From Bog-756 sp963830165 (GTDB lineage Bacteria > Actinomycetota > Acidimicrobiia > Acidimicrobiales > RAAP-2), in contig CAWHKZ010000005.1 of NCBI GenBank assembly GCA_963830165.1, positions 434,001 to 498,000 of the forward strand: 64,000 nt of DNA. The letters run 5' to 3'. The translations under genes and the position numbers were made by a program. A model generated the notes under the pieces. It was given only the letters and a program-made list of their open reading frames with translations, ran no database searches and was not told the origin of the DNA. Shown here piece by piece: positions 43,885-51,705 of this stretch (position 1 is its first letter; each line of letters opens with the position of its first letter).

Positions 43885-45267
43885 TCAGTGGTTGCCGGAC
43901 CCCCCGACGGTGATGTCGTCGTCGAAGCTGTTGTTGGCGATCCAGTTCGTGTTGCCACTGAACAGGTGGCTGTCGGTGATCGTCAGACTGCCCGGGAGGT
44001 CGCCGGCACCCTGGTCGTCCGACGAGACGTTGACGGCGTAGGTCTGGCCGATGATGGTGTCCCTGGTGGCCGTGGCCTGCACCCCGAAGGTCTGGCCGAC
44101 GTACTGCAGCACCACGATCCCGGCGAGTCCGGTTCCGTCGAAGGTGTCCTTGGTGCTCGACAGCGAGCCCTGGTCGAGCATCAGGCCGGCGTAGCGGTTG
44201 TTCCCATAGACGTTCTTCGACGACGTCACCTCGGGGGCGGCCGGTGCGGTGGCCGCGCCCGAGAGGTAGTAGACCCCCATGTCGTTGTACTCGATGGTGG
44301 ACTTCGTCAACGTCGAGCCGGGTGCCGACTCGTAGAAGAGCACACCGGACGCCTGGTACTGGGTCTGGTAGTTCGGCCCACAGGACCTGATGATCGTCCC
44401 GTCGCACTCGTTGCCGTAGATCGTGTCGGAGGTCAGCGTCCCGAACGCACCACAGTCGACCTCGATCCCGTTCTCCGCGGTTCCCACCGGGCCACGACCA
44501 GCGATGGTCGAATCCTTGACGTTCAGCGTCGTCCCACCGGACGTGGCCACGATGCCCGTCTTCTGGTAGCCGCTGACGTCCACCCCGGTGAGGGTGGCCG
44601 ACGCCGACTCCAGATCGGAGCAGGCTTCGTACTGCGGCGAGTACCCGACCTCGATGCCCACGCCCCCCTGGCAGCCGACGTCGGACGCGCCGAGCGGCAC
44701 GCCGGCACCGGTCACCGTGAGCGAGGCGCCGCCTCGCTTGGCGGCATCGGCCACGAACGTGCTGCCCTGGCCGACGAAGATCCCGTAGAGGTTGTCGTAG
44801 CACTCGTTGGGGAAGTAGGCCGAGACGGTGAACGGACCGGACATGGTCACGGCCGCCCCACAGATCGAGATCTCGTCCTGCGGGGCCTCGGCCCCCGACC
44901 CACCTTCGGTCGCGACCGTGTCGTCACAGGTCGAGGTGGAGTCGACCGGACTGGAGGGCAACGCGATGGTCACCGCGCCGTTCGCCACCAACGAGGTGTT
45001 CCCGGTGATGGTGAGCTGCTCCGTGTAGTTGCCGGCGCATACCTCGACCGTGCCCGATTCGAGCTCGGCCACGTCGACGGCGCTCTGGATGGTGGTGAAG
45101 CCGGGGTTCGCACAGCTGGTGTTCGTGCCGATCGTGGCCCCCGCGTTAACCCACACGACCGGTCCGGCGGGACCTCGTGCGGCCTGTGCGCCTGTCGCCG
45201 GGAGGGCCAGTGCTGCCAATGACAGCGCTACCGCCGCCGCCGTCATGAGTATGGGACGTGCCTTCAT
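43885..45267 (-). CDS. Secreted right-handed beta-helix protein
   Basis: A 460-residue exported protein with a clear signal peptide (hydrophobic residues 8-27, cleaved after ATGAQA). The remainder is rich in G, T, S and V with solenoid periodicity; GGTTLNVKDSTIAG, LTSDTIYGNECDG, LTKSTIEYNDMGVYYL and SSTKDTFDGTGLAGIVVL are successive coils of a parallel beta-helix, like pectate-lyase-type proteins. Several Cys pairs suggest disulfides. No catalytic residues are evident. Two adjoining 11-mers of Pho type lie upstream (45421-45442), so phosphate control is possible. Confidence 0.75.
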   Translation of the reverse strand: MKARPILMTAAAVALSLAALALPATGAQAARGPAGPVVWVNAGATIGTNTSCANPGFTTIQSAVDVAELESGTVEVCAGNYTEQLTITGNTSLVANGAVTIALPSSPVDSTSTCDDTVATEGGSGAEAPQDEISICGAAVTMSGPFTVSAYFPNECYDNLYGIFVGQGSTFVADAAKRGGASLTVTGAGVPLGASDVGCQGGVGIEVGYSPQYEACSDLESASATLTGVDVSGYQKTGIVATSGGTTLNVKDSTIAGRGPVGTAENGIEVDCGAFGTLTSDTIYGNECDGTIIRSCGPNYQTQYQASGVLFYESAPGSTLTKSTIEYNDMGVYYLSGAATAPAAPEVTSSKNVYGNNRYAGLMLDQGSLSSTKDTFDGTGLAGIVVLQYVGQTFGVQATATRDTIIGQTYAVNVSSDDQGAGDLPGSLTITDSHLFSGNTNWIANNSFDDDITVGGSGNH

Positions 45268-45420
45268 CTACTCCGCCTTTCGGTTCACACGTGGATACCT
45301 GAGGGGAGTCCGTCCGACCGCCGACCGCTGTCTGTTCGTGCTACCGGATCCGCCCGTCCGCACTCCGCCGGGGGAGAGTTAACACCTGGTTGCGGTCGGG
45401 GTGTCACGCTGAACCTGTCG

Positions 45421-45442
45421 GGAGGTAAAACCCCAGGTGAAC
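45421..45442 (-). promoter_or_regulatory. Two Pho-type 11-mers before the beta-helix gene
   Basis: On the minus strand GTTCACCTGGG is followed without gap by GTTTTACCTCC. The first matches the unit at the pst promoters exactly in GTTCACCTGG. No TACYGT box stands in register, so this is weaker than the other three. The 336 bases from 45268 to 45603 hold no gene that I can support. Confidence 0.4.
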
Positions 45443-45603
45443 CGGCACCGGGTGTGGTGACCCACCCGCAGAGGGTGCGGTTCTGTCTACAGCGGCGACA
45501 CATTGTGCTCGGGTCGCGTCTGCCCGGGGCCCGGCCCGACGGTACGTCGTGCGAGAGCGTCCGGTCGTCCGTCCGCGCCGCCCCGGCCCGTCCGCCCGGC
45601 CGG

Positions 45604-45885
45604 TCAGCCCGGGCGGGGGACGACTTCGATGGCGGCCTCGGGGCAGGCCGTGACGCAGTCCATGCACCCCGTGCAGGATTCGGCGCGGACCGCGTACGCC
45701 GTCATCCGGCGATGGGCACGGCTGCGCATCCGGCCGAGCGCCCCCAGCGCCTCGAAGTCGGCGACCTCGATGCGGCGCACCTCGAAGACGTCGACCGGGC
45801 AGACCCGTACACAGTCCCGCTTGGCCTCACAACTGCCGTGGTCCACGACCGGCAGCCAGCCAGAGGTCGGTGGGTCGTCGTCCAT
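45604..45885 (-). CDS. Small ferredoxin with two cluster motifs
   Basis: A 93-residue ferredoxin. The C-terminal motif is CTGCMDCVTACP, a complete 4Fe-4S site. The N-terminal one is CEAKRDCVRVCP, in which the second cysteine of C-x2-C-x2-C is replaced by Lys, so this cluster is probably 3Fe-4S, as in 7Fe ferredoxins. It should carry electrons to a cytochrome P450 or oxygenase, none of which is next to it. It lies 2 bases after the SRPBCC gene on the same strand, so the two are one transcript. Confidence 0.8.
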   Translation of the reverse strand: MDDDPPTSGWLPVVDHGSCEAKRDCVRVCPVDVFEVRRIEVADFEALGALGRMRSRAHRRMTAYAVRAESCTGCMDCVTACPEAAIEVVPRPG

Positions 45886-45887
45886 GG

Positions 45888-46364
45888 TCAGGTCTCGGCC
45901 AGTCCCTTGACGCCGTCGACGGTGGCGGTCATGTTCTTGGACCAGTGACGGAGGCGACGGGCGATGATCTCGTCCGCGTGCTCGGGGTCGGCGGCGGCGG
46001 CCGCCCGGGGAGGGCTCAGAGCGGGGCCGAGCGTGGCGTGCATGCCGAGCAGCACGTCGTCACCCCGGTCCTCCAGCGTGTACCCCCAGGTGGCCACCGG
46101 CTCGTCCACCGACTCGACCACCCAGGCGAACGCCTCGCCCGGCCGGAACTCGACCACGGTGCACGTGGTGGACCACTCCAGGTCGCCGATCTTGTTGTGG
46201 CCGCGGAAGGTCGCCCCGGGACCCGGGTCGTCCAGCCATTCCCCACCCTGGAATTCGCGGGAGAACCGGGCGGGAAGGTCGACGTCGGTCACCAGCGCCC
46301 AGATCTGGTCGACCGGTGCCGTCACCACCGTCTCCACCTCGACGCGCTCCGCGTTGGCGGCCAT
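45888..46364 (-). CDS. SRPBCC-family protein
   Basis: A 158-residue SRPBCC protein. VEVETVVTAPVDQIWALVTD and the following FSREFQGGEWLDDPGPGATF are typical of the polyketide cyclase/coenzyme Q-binding group, and AWVVESVDEPVATWGYTLE continues the barrel. The C-terminal helix has RLRHWSKNMTATVDGVKGL. It could carry a hydrophobic ligand for a redox step with the ferredoxin, whose gene follows directly; this is inference. The ATG start follows GAGGGAGAG. Confidence 0.75.
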   Translation of the reverse strand: MAANAERVEVETVVTAPVDQIWALVTDVDLPARFSREFQGGEWLDDPGPGATFRGHNKIGDLEWSTTCTVVEFRPGEAFAWVVESVDEPVATWGYTLEDRGDDVLLGMHATLGPALSPPRAAAAADPEHADEIIARRLRHWSKNMTATVDGVKGLAET

Positions 46365-46490
46365 GGCTCTCCCTCTCGTTCGTCACCACGCTGTGCCCGG
46401 GCGTCCGGGTCCACCCGCATCGAGCGGGGTTCGTGGTCGGGACCAACGGCTTCCGACTCTAGGCCACGTGTCGGCCTCGACGAGGCCCCC

Positions 46491-47879
46491 CTACACCCTG
46501 GCCATGTTGTCGAAGCGGGCGTGGTGGCCGATGAACGCCAGGCGGGTCACGCCGGTGGGCCCGTTGCGGTGCTTGGCCACGATCACCTCGGCCGTGCCCT
46601 GGGTCTCGGCGGCGTCGGGGTTGTAGACCTCGTCGCGGTAGAGGAAGAGGACGACGTCGGCGTCCTGCTCGATCGAGCCCGACTCACGCAGGTCGGCCAG
46701 CATCGGCCGCTTGTCGGGACGGCTCTCGAGAGACCGGGAGAGCTGCGACAGCGCCACGACGGGCACCTCGAGCTCGCGGGCCAGGATCTTGAGGCCGCGG
46801 CTGATCTCGGACACCTCGACCTGGCGGTTTTCGGAGCCGTGCCGGCCGGTCATCAGCTGGAGGTAGTCGATCACCACGAGGCTGAGGCCCTCACGGCTCT
46901 TGAGGCGCCGGGCCCGGGCCCGGATGTCCATGACCGTGAGGTTCGGGTTGTCGTCGATGTAGACAGGTGCCTCGCTCATCCGGCTGATGGCCTGACCGAT
47001 CTTGGGCCAGTCGGTCTCGCGGAGCTTGCCGGTGCGCATGCGGCCGGCGTCGACCCGGGCCTCGGACGACAGCAGGCGCTGGGTGAGCTCCATGTGGCTC
47101 ATCTCGAGGGAGAAGAGGAGCACCGGCTTCTTCAGCTTCACCCCCGCGTGGGCCACCATGCCCAGCGCGAAGGCGGTCTTCCCCATGGCGGGTCGCGCTC
47201 CGACCACCACCAGGTTGGACGGCTGCAGTCCGGCCAGCTGCTCGTCGAGATCGGTGTAGCCCGTCGCCAGGCCGGTGACCGACTCGCTCCGGCTGAAGAG
47301 CTGCTCGAGATGGTCGAGCGTGGCGCCGAGCAGCTCCTCGAGCGGGGTCATGGTGTCGACCACCCGGCGCTGGGCCACGTCGAACACCAGGCTCTCGGCC
47401 CGGTCGAGGACCTCGGTCACGTCCTCGGGCACCGAGTAGCCGAGCTCGGAGATCTCGCCCGCCACCGACACCAGTCGGCGCAGCAGCGCCAGCTCCTCGA
47501 CGATCTTGGCGTAGTACTCGGCGTTGCCCACCGACGGCGTGTTGGCCTGGAGGGTGACGAAGACGGAGGTGTCGCCGATCGAGTCGAGCAGCTCGCGGCG
47601 GCGCAGCTCCTCGGTGACGGTCACCCAGTCGGCCGGCTCGCCACGGCCGTAGAGCGAGGTGATGGCCTCGAAGATGTAGCCGTGGGACGCCTTGTAGAAG
47701 TCCTCGGCCTTGCACGCCTGCATGGCCGAGGCGATCGCGTCGCGCGACAGCAGCATGGCGCCGAGGACGGACTCCTCCGCCTCCAGGTTGTGGGGCGGGA
47801 CCCGTCCGGCGGGGCCGGCACCCCCGGGACGGGGGGTCAGGAGCCGGCGGGGTCTCGTGTCGTCGAACGCTTGCACCAT
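46491..47879 (-). CDS. dnaB: Replicative DNA helicase DnaB
   Basis: A 462-residue hexameric helicase that unwinds DNA at the replication fork. The N-terminal domain (about 28-130) begins PHNLEAEESVLGAMLLS. The RecA-like domain has Walker A GARPAMGKTAFAL (near 238), VLLFSLEMSHMELTQRLL, Walker B LVVIDYLQLMTG, and the C-terminal LADLRESGSIEQDADVV. No intein is present, unlike in many mycobacteria. It lies downstream of the ribosomal-protein operon with a strong terminator between, so it has its own promoter within 47880-48066. Confidence 0.96.
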   Translation of the reverse strand: MVQAFDDTRPRRLLTPRPGGAGPAGRVPPHNLEAEESVLGAMLLSRDAIASAMQACKAEDFYKASHGYIFEAITSLYGRGEPADWVTVTEELRRRELLDSIGDTSVFVTLQANTPSVGNAEYYAKIVEELALLRRLVSVAGEISELGYSVPEDVTEVLDRAESLVFDVAQRRVVDTMTPLEELLGATLDHLEQLFSRSESVTGLATGYTDLDEQLAGLQPSNLVVVGARPAMGKTAFALGMVAHAGVKLKKPVLLFSLEMSHMELTQRLLSSEARVDAGRMRTGKLRETDWPKIGQAISRMSEAPVYIDDNPNLTVMDIRARARRLKSREGLSLVVIDYLQLMTGRHGSENRQVEVSEISRGLKILARELEVPVVALSQLSRSLESRPDKRPMLADLRESGSIEQDADVVLFLYRDEVYNPDAAETQGTAEVIVAKHRNGPTGVTRLAFIGHHARFDNMARV

Positions 47880-48066
47880 GGTGGCTCAACCCTCACCCAT
47901 CGGCCCTGTGGAACGTAAGGGCATCTTCCTGCGGATACAGGTGCCGGCAACTGTGGACCGGTCGTGGATAACCCCGGTCTGCCTGCGGACGTGGGGGCAC
48001 ATGGGGACAGTGTGCAGCACGGGTGTGCCAGCGGTCGGGGACCCCGGTGGCCGCGGGCCCGGACAG

Positions 48067-48099
48067 CGAGGTGCCCCGGCCGGTGGCCGGGGCACCTCG
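48067..48099 (-). terminator. Terminator of the rpsF-ssb-rpsR-rplI operon
   Basis: A 15-bp perfect stem (CGAGGTGCCCCGGCC with its inverse) and a 3-base loop lie 33 bases past the rplI stop. It is the strongest hairpin in the window. Confidence 0.8.
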
Positions 48100-48131
48100 G
48101 CAACGTCCGGTCGGGTCGCGGACCGGAGGGC

Positions 48132-48578
48132 TCAGCCCTCGGCGACCACGTCCACCGTGAGTTCGAACACCACGCCACCGATCAGCTCGACGCGCACGTT
48201 GTGCTCGCCCACCGTCTTGATGGGCTCCTCGAGCATCAGGTCGTGGCGGTCGATGAACGCCCCGGTCTGCTCCTCGACGTGGCGCACGATGTCGGCCGTG
48301 CTGACCGAACCGAACAGCCGGTCGTTGGCGGCCCTGGCGGGGATGGTGATGGTGTTGCCGACCAGGGTCTTGGCCACGGTCTCCGAGCCCTCGCGGTCAC
48401 GCGCGTCCTTGAGGTCCCGCGAGCGTCGCATGGCGGAGGCCTGCGCCTCCACGCCGTCGGAGGCGACGATGGCCTTGCCGGCCGGGAGCAGGTGGTTGCG
48501 GGCGAAGCCGCCAGCCACGTCGATGATGTCGCCGCGCTTGCCGACACCGTCCACGTCCGTGCGGAGCAGGACCTTCAT
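48132..48578 (-). CDS. rplI: 50S ribosomal protein L9
   Basis: A 148-residue large-subunit protein of normal length. The start MKVLLRTDVDGVGKRGDIID and VAGGFARNHLLPAGKAIVAS are the L9 signature. The long central helix is around 42-74 and the C-terminal domain binds 23S rRNA. The ATG overlaps the rpsR stop by 4 bases (ATGA). It is the last gene of the operon. Confidence 0.96.
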   Translation of the reverse strand: MKVLLRTDVDGVGKRGDIIDVAGGFARNHLLPAGKAIVASDGVEAQASAMRRSRDLKDARDREGSETVAKTLVGNTITIPARAANDRLFGSVSTADIVRHVEEQTGAFIDRHDLMLEEPIKTVGEHNVRVELIGGVVFELTVDVVAEG

Positions 48579-49090
48579 GACTCCTCACCCGTCCCTTCGA
48601 CGACGACGATCTCCTCGCCGTCGGTGAGCTCCACCACCTCGACCTCGGCGACCTCGACCTCGTCAGCTCCGGCCGGGGGAGTGCCGTCCGGGATGGCCGT
48701 CGACGCGCCCTCCTCACCCAACGTCCGCTCCTCGTCGCGCCCACGCCGTCCGCCGCCACCGGCGAACCCACCGTCGCGACCGCCACGGCCCCCACGGCCG
48801 CCGGGCCGCTCGGTGGTCGTGCGCTGCGTGTAGGGGAGCAGCACGAGCTCACGGGCCGTCTTGATGGCGATGGCCACGTCGCGCTGGTGCTGGGTGCAGT
48901 TGCCCGAGACGCGGCGGGCCCGGATCTTGCCGCGGTCGCTCATGTACTTGCGGAGCATGGCGACATCCTTGTAGTCGACCCACTCCACCCGGTCCTTGCA
49001 GAGGGCACAGGGCTTCTTCTTGACGCGCCGTCCGGTGTCCTTGGGGGCGCGGCGAGCGGTGCTGCCTCCACGATCGTTGTTCCTGGCCAT
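48575..49090 (-). CDS. rpsR: 30S ribosomal protein S18 with long C-terminal tail
   Basis: A 171-residue protein; S18 is normally 75-95 residues. The core is residues 20-95 with CALCKDRVEWVDYKDVAMLR and YMSDRGKIRARRVSGNCTQH, a full S18 with a CxxC-type pair. After LVLLPYT a tail of about 78 residues follows, first Gly/Arg-rich (GGRGGRGGRDGGFAGGGG), then acidic (EVEVAEVEVVELTDGEEIVV). A reading error could join a shadow frame, but composition and frame stay regular to the ATGA overlap with rplI, so the tail looks real. Its ATG shares one base with the ssb stop. Confidence 0.9.
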   Translation of the reverse strand: MARNNDRGGSTARRAPKDTGRRVKKKPCALCKDRVEWVDYKDVAMLRKYMSDRGKIRARRVSGNCTQHQRDVAIAIKTARELVLLPYTQRTTTERPGGRGGRGGRDGGFAGGGGRRGRDEERTLGEEGASTAIPDGTPPAGADEVEVAEVEVVELTDGEEIVVVEGTGEES

Positions 49091-49554
49091 CAGAACGGCT
49101 CCTCGCTGTATCCATATCCGGGTTCGGCCGGTGCGCCGCCCCCGCTCGACTGACCCCCGCGACCGGCGGCGGAGGGCCCGTCGCCGGGCCCGCGCCGCTC
49201 GTTCTTGGTGACCTGCGCCGTCGCCCAGCGGATGCTCGGGCCGATCTCGTCGGCCACGACCTCCACCTTGGAGCGCTTGTCGCCGTCCGGCGTCTCCCAG
49301 CTCCTCTGCTCCAGGCGACCGGTCACGATGACCCGCGAGCCGCGGCTCAGGCTCTCGGCGGCGTTCTCGGCCATCTCGCGCCAGCACACCACGTCGAAGA
49401 AGGAGGTGGCCTCCTCCCACTCCTGGGTCTGGCGGTTCTGCCAGCGGCGGTTCACGGCCAGGCCGAAACTCGCCGTGGCCTGCCCGGTGTTGGTGAACCG
49501 GAGCTCGGGATCGCGGGTGATGTTGCCCACCAGGGTGACTGCGTTGCCGGCCAT
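49090..49554 (-). CDS. ssb: Single-stranded DNA-binding protein
   Basis: A 154-residue SSB. The OB fold (1-110) starts AGNAVTLVGNITRDPELRFT and includes RWQNRQTQEWEEATSFFDVV and SRVIVTGRLEQRSW. A Gly-rich linker leads to the tip SEEPF, a short form of the acidic tail that recruits repair and replication proteins. Placement between rpsF and rpsR is the usual bacterial order. Its stop shares one base with the rpsR start. Confidence 0.95.
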   Translation of the reverse strand: MAGNAVTLVGNITRDPELRFTNTGQATASFGLAVNRRWQNRQTQEWEEATSFFDVVCWREMAENAAESLSRGSRVIVTGRLEQRSWETPDGDKRSKVEVVADEIGPSIRWATAQVTKNERRGPGDGPSAAGRGGQSSGGGAPAEPGYGYSEEPF

Positions 49555-49556
49555 GG

Positions 49557-49898
49557 TCAGCCCTCCCCGTTTGCGGCCGCGGCTGCGGCGGCGGCACGGC
49601 GACCGGCGACCTTCTCGGGCAGCCGGATGACCTTGTGGCGCAGCACCTCGTCGGCGAGCACGAGCACGCGCTCCATGTCGGCGACGGCCGGCGGCTCGGC
49701 GTTCAATTCGATGAGGACGTAGTAGCCCTCGCGCTTGTGCTGCAGCTCGTAGGCGAAGGTCCGGCGACCCCAGCGCTCGACCCGCCCGGGGTTGCCCCCC
49801 TTGGCCTTCAGCGCGGCGAGGGCCCGGTCGAGGACCCCGTTGACCGCAGCCTCGTCGGCTCCGGTGTCGAAAATGACCATGGTTTCGTAAGGCCGCAT
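49557..49898 (-). CDS. rpsF: 30S ribosomal protein S6
   Basis: A 113-residue small-subunit protein of normal length, partner of S18 on the ribosome platform. MRPYETMVIFDTGADE, the block GRRTFAYELQHKREGYYVLI and LRHKVIRLPEK are S6 hallmarks. The C-terminus is alanine-rich. The ATG follows GGGAGGTG at 9 bases. It is the first gene of the operon, preceded by two tandem hairpins that may be an autoregulatory leader. Confidence 0.96.
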   Translation of the reverse strand: MRPYETMVIFDTGADEAAVNGVLDRALAALKAKGGNPGRVERWGRRTFAYELQHKREGYYVLIELNAEPPAVADMERVLVLADEVLRHKVIRLPEKVAGRRAAAAAAAANGEG

Positions 49899-49920
49899 CT
49901 ACGGCTCACCTCCCTCTGGA

Positions 49921-49956
49921 TCGGGCGCCAGGCGCCCGAGCCCCACGGCGTGGGGC
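49921..49956 (-). promoter_or_regulatory. Two tandem hairpins in the rpsF leader
   Basis: TCGGGCGCC and GGCGCCCGA are inverted around a single A (49921-49939), and GCCCCAC/GTGGGGC around GGC (49940-49956). They are 23 bases before rpsF. An S6:S18-sensing leader is known in other bacteria; whether this is one is not shown. Confidence 0.45.
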
Positions 49957-50029
49957 AGGTCGGACTATGACATCGGCCACCTGTCGTGCAGCGTGGCGGC
50001 CGGAACAGCCAGAGCACTCTAGCCGAAGC

Positions 50030-50842
50030 TCAGTGGTAGACCTCCGCGTCGGCCGGAAAGGCTCCCGAACGGACGTCGGCGGCATAGGCGGCCACGGCCG
50101 CCGTGGCGTCCTCGGCCAGGCTGGCATAGCGGCGGACGAACTTGGGCGTGCGCCCGGACACCCCGAGCAGGTCGTGGAGGACCAGGACCTGACCGTCGCA
50201 GGCGGGCCCCGCCCCGATGCCGATGGTCGGCACCTCGACGGCATCGGTGACGGCGGCCCCGACCTTCTCGGGCACGCCCTCCACCACGACGGCGAACGCC
50301 CCGGCCCCGACCAGGGTCGTCGCCCCCTCCACGAGCAGAGCGGCGGCCTCGTCGTCGCGGGCCTGGACCTTGAAGCCGCCGAAGGCGTTGACCGACTGGG
50401 GGGTGAGCCCGATGTGACCCATCACGGGGATCTCGGCGTCGACCAGCGCCCGCACCATGGGGCCCCGGATGGCACCGCCCTCGAGCTTGACGCACTGGGC
50501 GCCGGCGCGGATCAGCGTGGCCGCGTTGCGGACGGTGTCGGCCACGTCGACGTGGTAGCTCATCCACGGAAGGTCGCCGACGACCAGGGCACGGGGACGG
50601 GCACGGGCGACGGCGGCCACGTGGTGGGCCATGTCGTCGACCGTCACCTGCAGGGTGTCCTCGTAGCCGAGGACGACGTTGGCCACCGAGTCCCCCACCA
50701 GGATGATGTCCACACCGGCGGCGTCGACGATCCTGGCGCCGGGGGCGTCGTAGGCGGTGACCATCACGAGCGGCTCGCGGCCGTCACGGACTTTGGTGGC
50801 CCTGACCGACGGGACGGTCACGGGCGCGGGCGAATCGGGCAT
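50030..50842 (-). CDS. panB: 3-methyl-2-oxobutanoate hydroxymethyltransferase
   Basis: A 270-residue enzyme of vitamin B5 and CoA synthesis that moves a hydroxymethyl group from methylene-THF to 2-oxoisovalerate. Blocks: MVTAYDAPGARIVDAAG, VGDSVANVVLGY (metal Asp), VKLEGG, PVMGHIGLTPQSVNAFGGF, and IGIGAGPACDGQVLVLHDLL. Length is normal. It lies between the ribosomal-protein operon and the DUF5318 gene, on the same strand, with 131 and 142 bases on each side, so it is probably its own transcript. No panC or panD is next to it. Confidence 0.95.
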   Translation of the reverse strand: MPDSPAPVTVPSVRATKVRDGREPLVMVTAYDAPGARIVDAAGVDIILVGDSVANVVLGYEDTLQVTVDDMAHHVAAVARARPRALVVGDLPWMSYHVDVADTVRNAATLIRAGAQCVKLEGGAIRGPMVRALVDAEIPVMGHIGLTPQSVNAFGGFKVQARDDEAAALLVEGATTLVGAGAFAVVVEGVPEKVGAAVTDAVEVPTIGIGAGPACDGQVLVLHDLLGVSGRTPKFVRRYASLAEDATAAVAAYAADVRSGAFPADAEVYH

Positions 50843-50984
50843 GGACTTCCTCCTCGTCTACCGTCCAGCGCCCGGGGGCTGCCGGCGGCATCGGCGGGAC
50901 GTGCCCGCGGAGTACGGATGACTGCGCCCCCATTCTACCGCCGTCTGGGGGGACGGGACAGGCCCCCCGGCAGCCGGACGGGGA

Positions 50985-51428
50985 TCAGCCCTTGGAGCGG
51001 CTCCGCAGTGGCTTGCGGGCCACCGCGTCGACCCCTGCACCGGCCGGGTACATGCGCTGGAGGTGGTTCCAGCGGCAGCCGCAGCACACCTCCACCACGT
51101 AGCAGACCACCGGGTCCTTGCGCCGCCAGTACCGGGTGAGCTCGGCCTGGGTGGCTACGCACCGGCCGCCGGCCGGCAGCTTCGAGCCGAACACGAAGGT
51201 CACGTCGACGAGCTCGGCCTCTTCGCAGATGGGGCACTGCTCGCCCATCGGACGACCGAGGTTGGTGGCCGCCCGCAGCAGCTCCGGGTGGGCGTCGCAG
51301 ACGTCGAGACGGGACAGGCGGCCCTTGTGGAATTCGCGGATCACCGAGTTGCGGGCGAGCAGGTACTCGACCTGTCCCCCGGTGGGAGAGGTCTGGAGAC
51401 CGTCGAGCGCTCCGGGTCGGTAGCCCAT
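50985..51428 (-). CDS. DUF5318-family protein
   Basis: A 147-residue actinobacterial protein of unknown function. VEYLLARNSVIREFHKGRLS and the following DVCDAHPELLRAA, then the zinc-ribbon-like pairs CPICEEAELVDVTFVFG and VVEVCCGCRWNHL fit DUF5318. In mycobacteria the homologue lies beside ponA1 near ino1 and dnaB; here panB takes the place of ponA1. The ATG at 51428 gives MGYRPGALDGLQTSPTGG. It is divergent from the PadR-ino1 operon. Confidence 0.78.
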   Translation of the reverse strand: MGYRPGALDGLQTSPTGGQVEYLLARNSVIREFHKGRLSRLDVCDAHPELLRAATNLGRPMGEQCPICEEAELVDVTFVFGSKLPAGGRCVATQAELTRYWRRKDPVVCYVVEVCCGCRWNHLQRMYPAGAGVDAVARKPLRSRSKG

Positions 51429-51628
51429 CGAGACAGGGTACCGCCTCGACCCCCGGACGGGGCCGTATCCGGCGGGCTCGGCGGGCCCCGCGGGCCGCCC
51501 ACCGGTCCGTGCGGCAGGTCGGTGCGGCAGGTCCGTGCACGAGGTCGCCACCGGAGGGGTCCCTCGGTCCACGGCCCGACCGTGACGCCGGATCCGCGCC
51601 ACCGATATGAACCATCGATATATCAACC

Positions 51629-51651
51629 TGATACATCGAATTGATGTATCA
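51629..51651. promoter_or_regulatory. Candidate PadR operator
   Basis: TGATACATC and GATGTATCA are perfect inverses around GAATT. The patch from 51600 to 51660 is strongly AT-rich for this genome. It stands 31 bases before the first ATG. PadR repressors bind palindromes of this general ATACAT/ATGTAT type, so autoregulation is likely. Confidence 0.65.
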
Positions 51652-51659
51652 TCTCAGGT

Positions 51660-51704
51660 ATGCAGTCGGTGAACACCCGCCATGCGGCCCGGTCGGAGGC
51701 CTGA
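51660..51704 (+). CDS. Possible 14-codon leader peptide before padR
   Basis: ATG at 51660 opens MQSVNTRHAARSEA and stops at TGA 51702-51704, right between the ribosome site GGAGG and the GTG of the regulator. It starts 9 bases after the operator palindrome. It could tune translation of the regulator, or be chance. Confidence 0.3.
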   Translation: MQSVNTRHAARSEA

Positions 51705-51705
51705 C

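Noticed and set aside
51682..51705. ATG at 51682 as the PadR start
   Set aside because: It has no ribosome site and adds eight residues not usual in PadR proteins; GTG at 51706 has GGAGG at the right distance.
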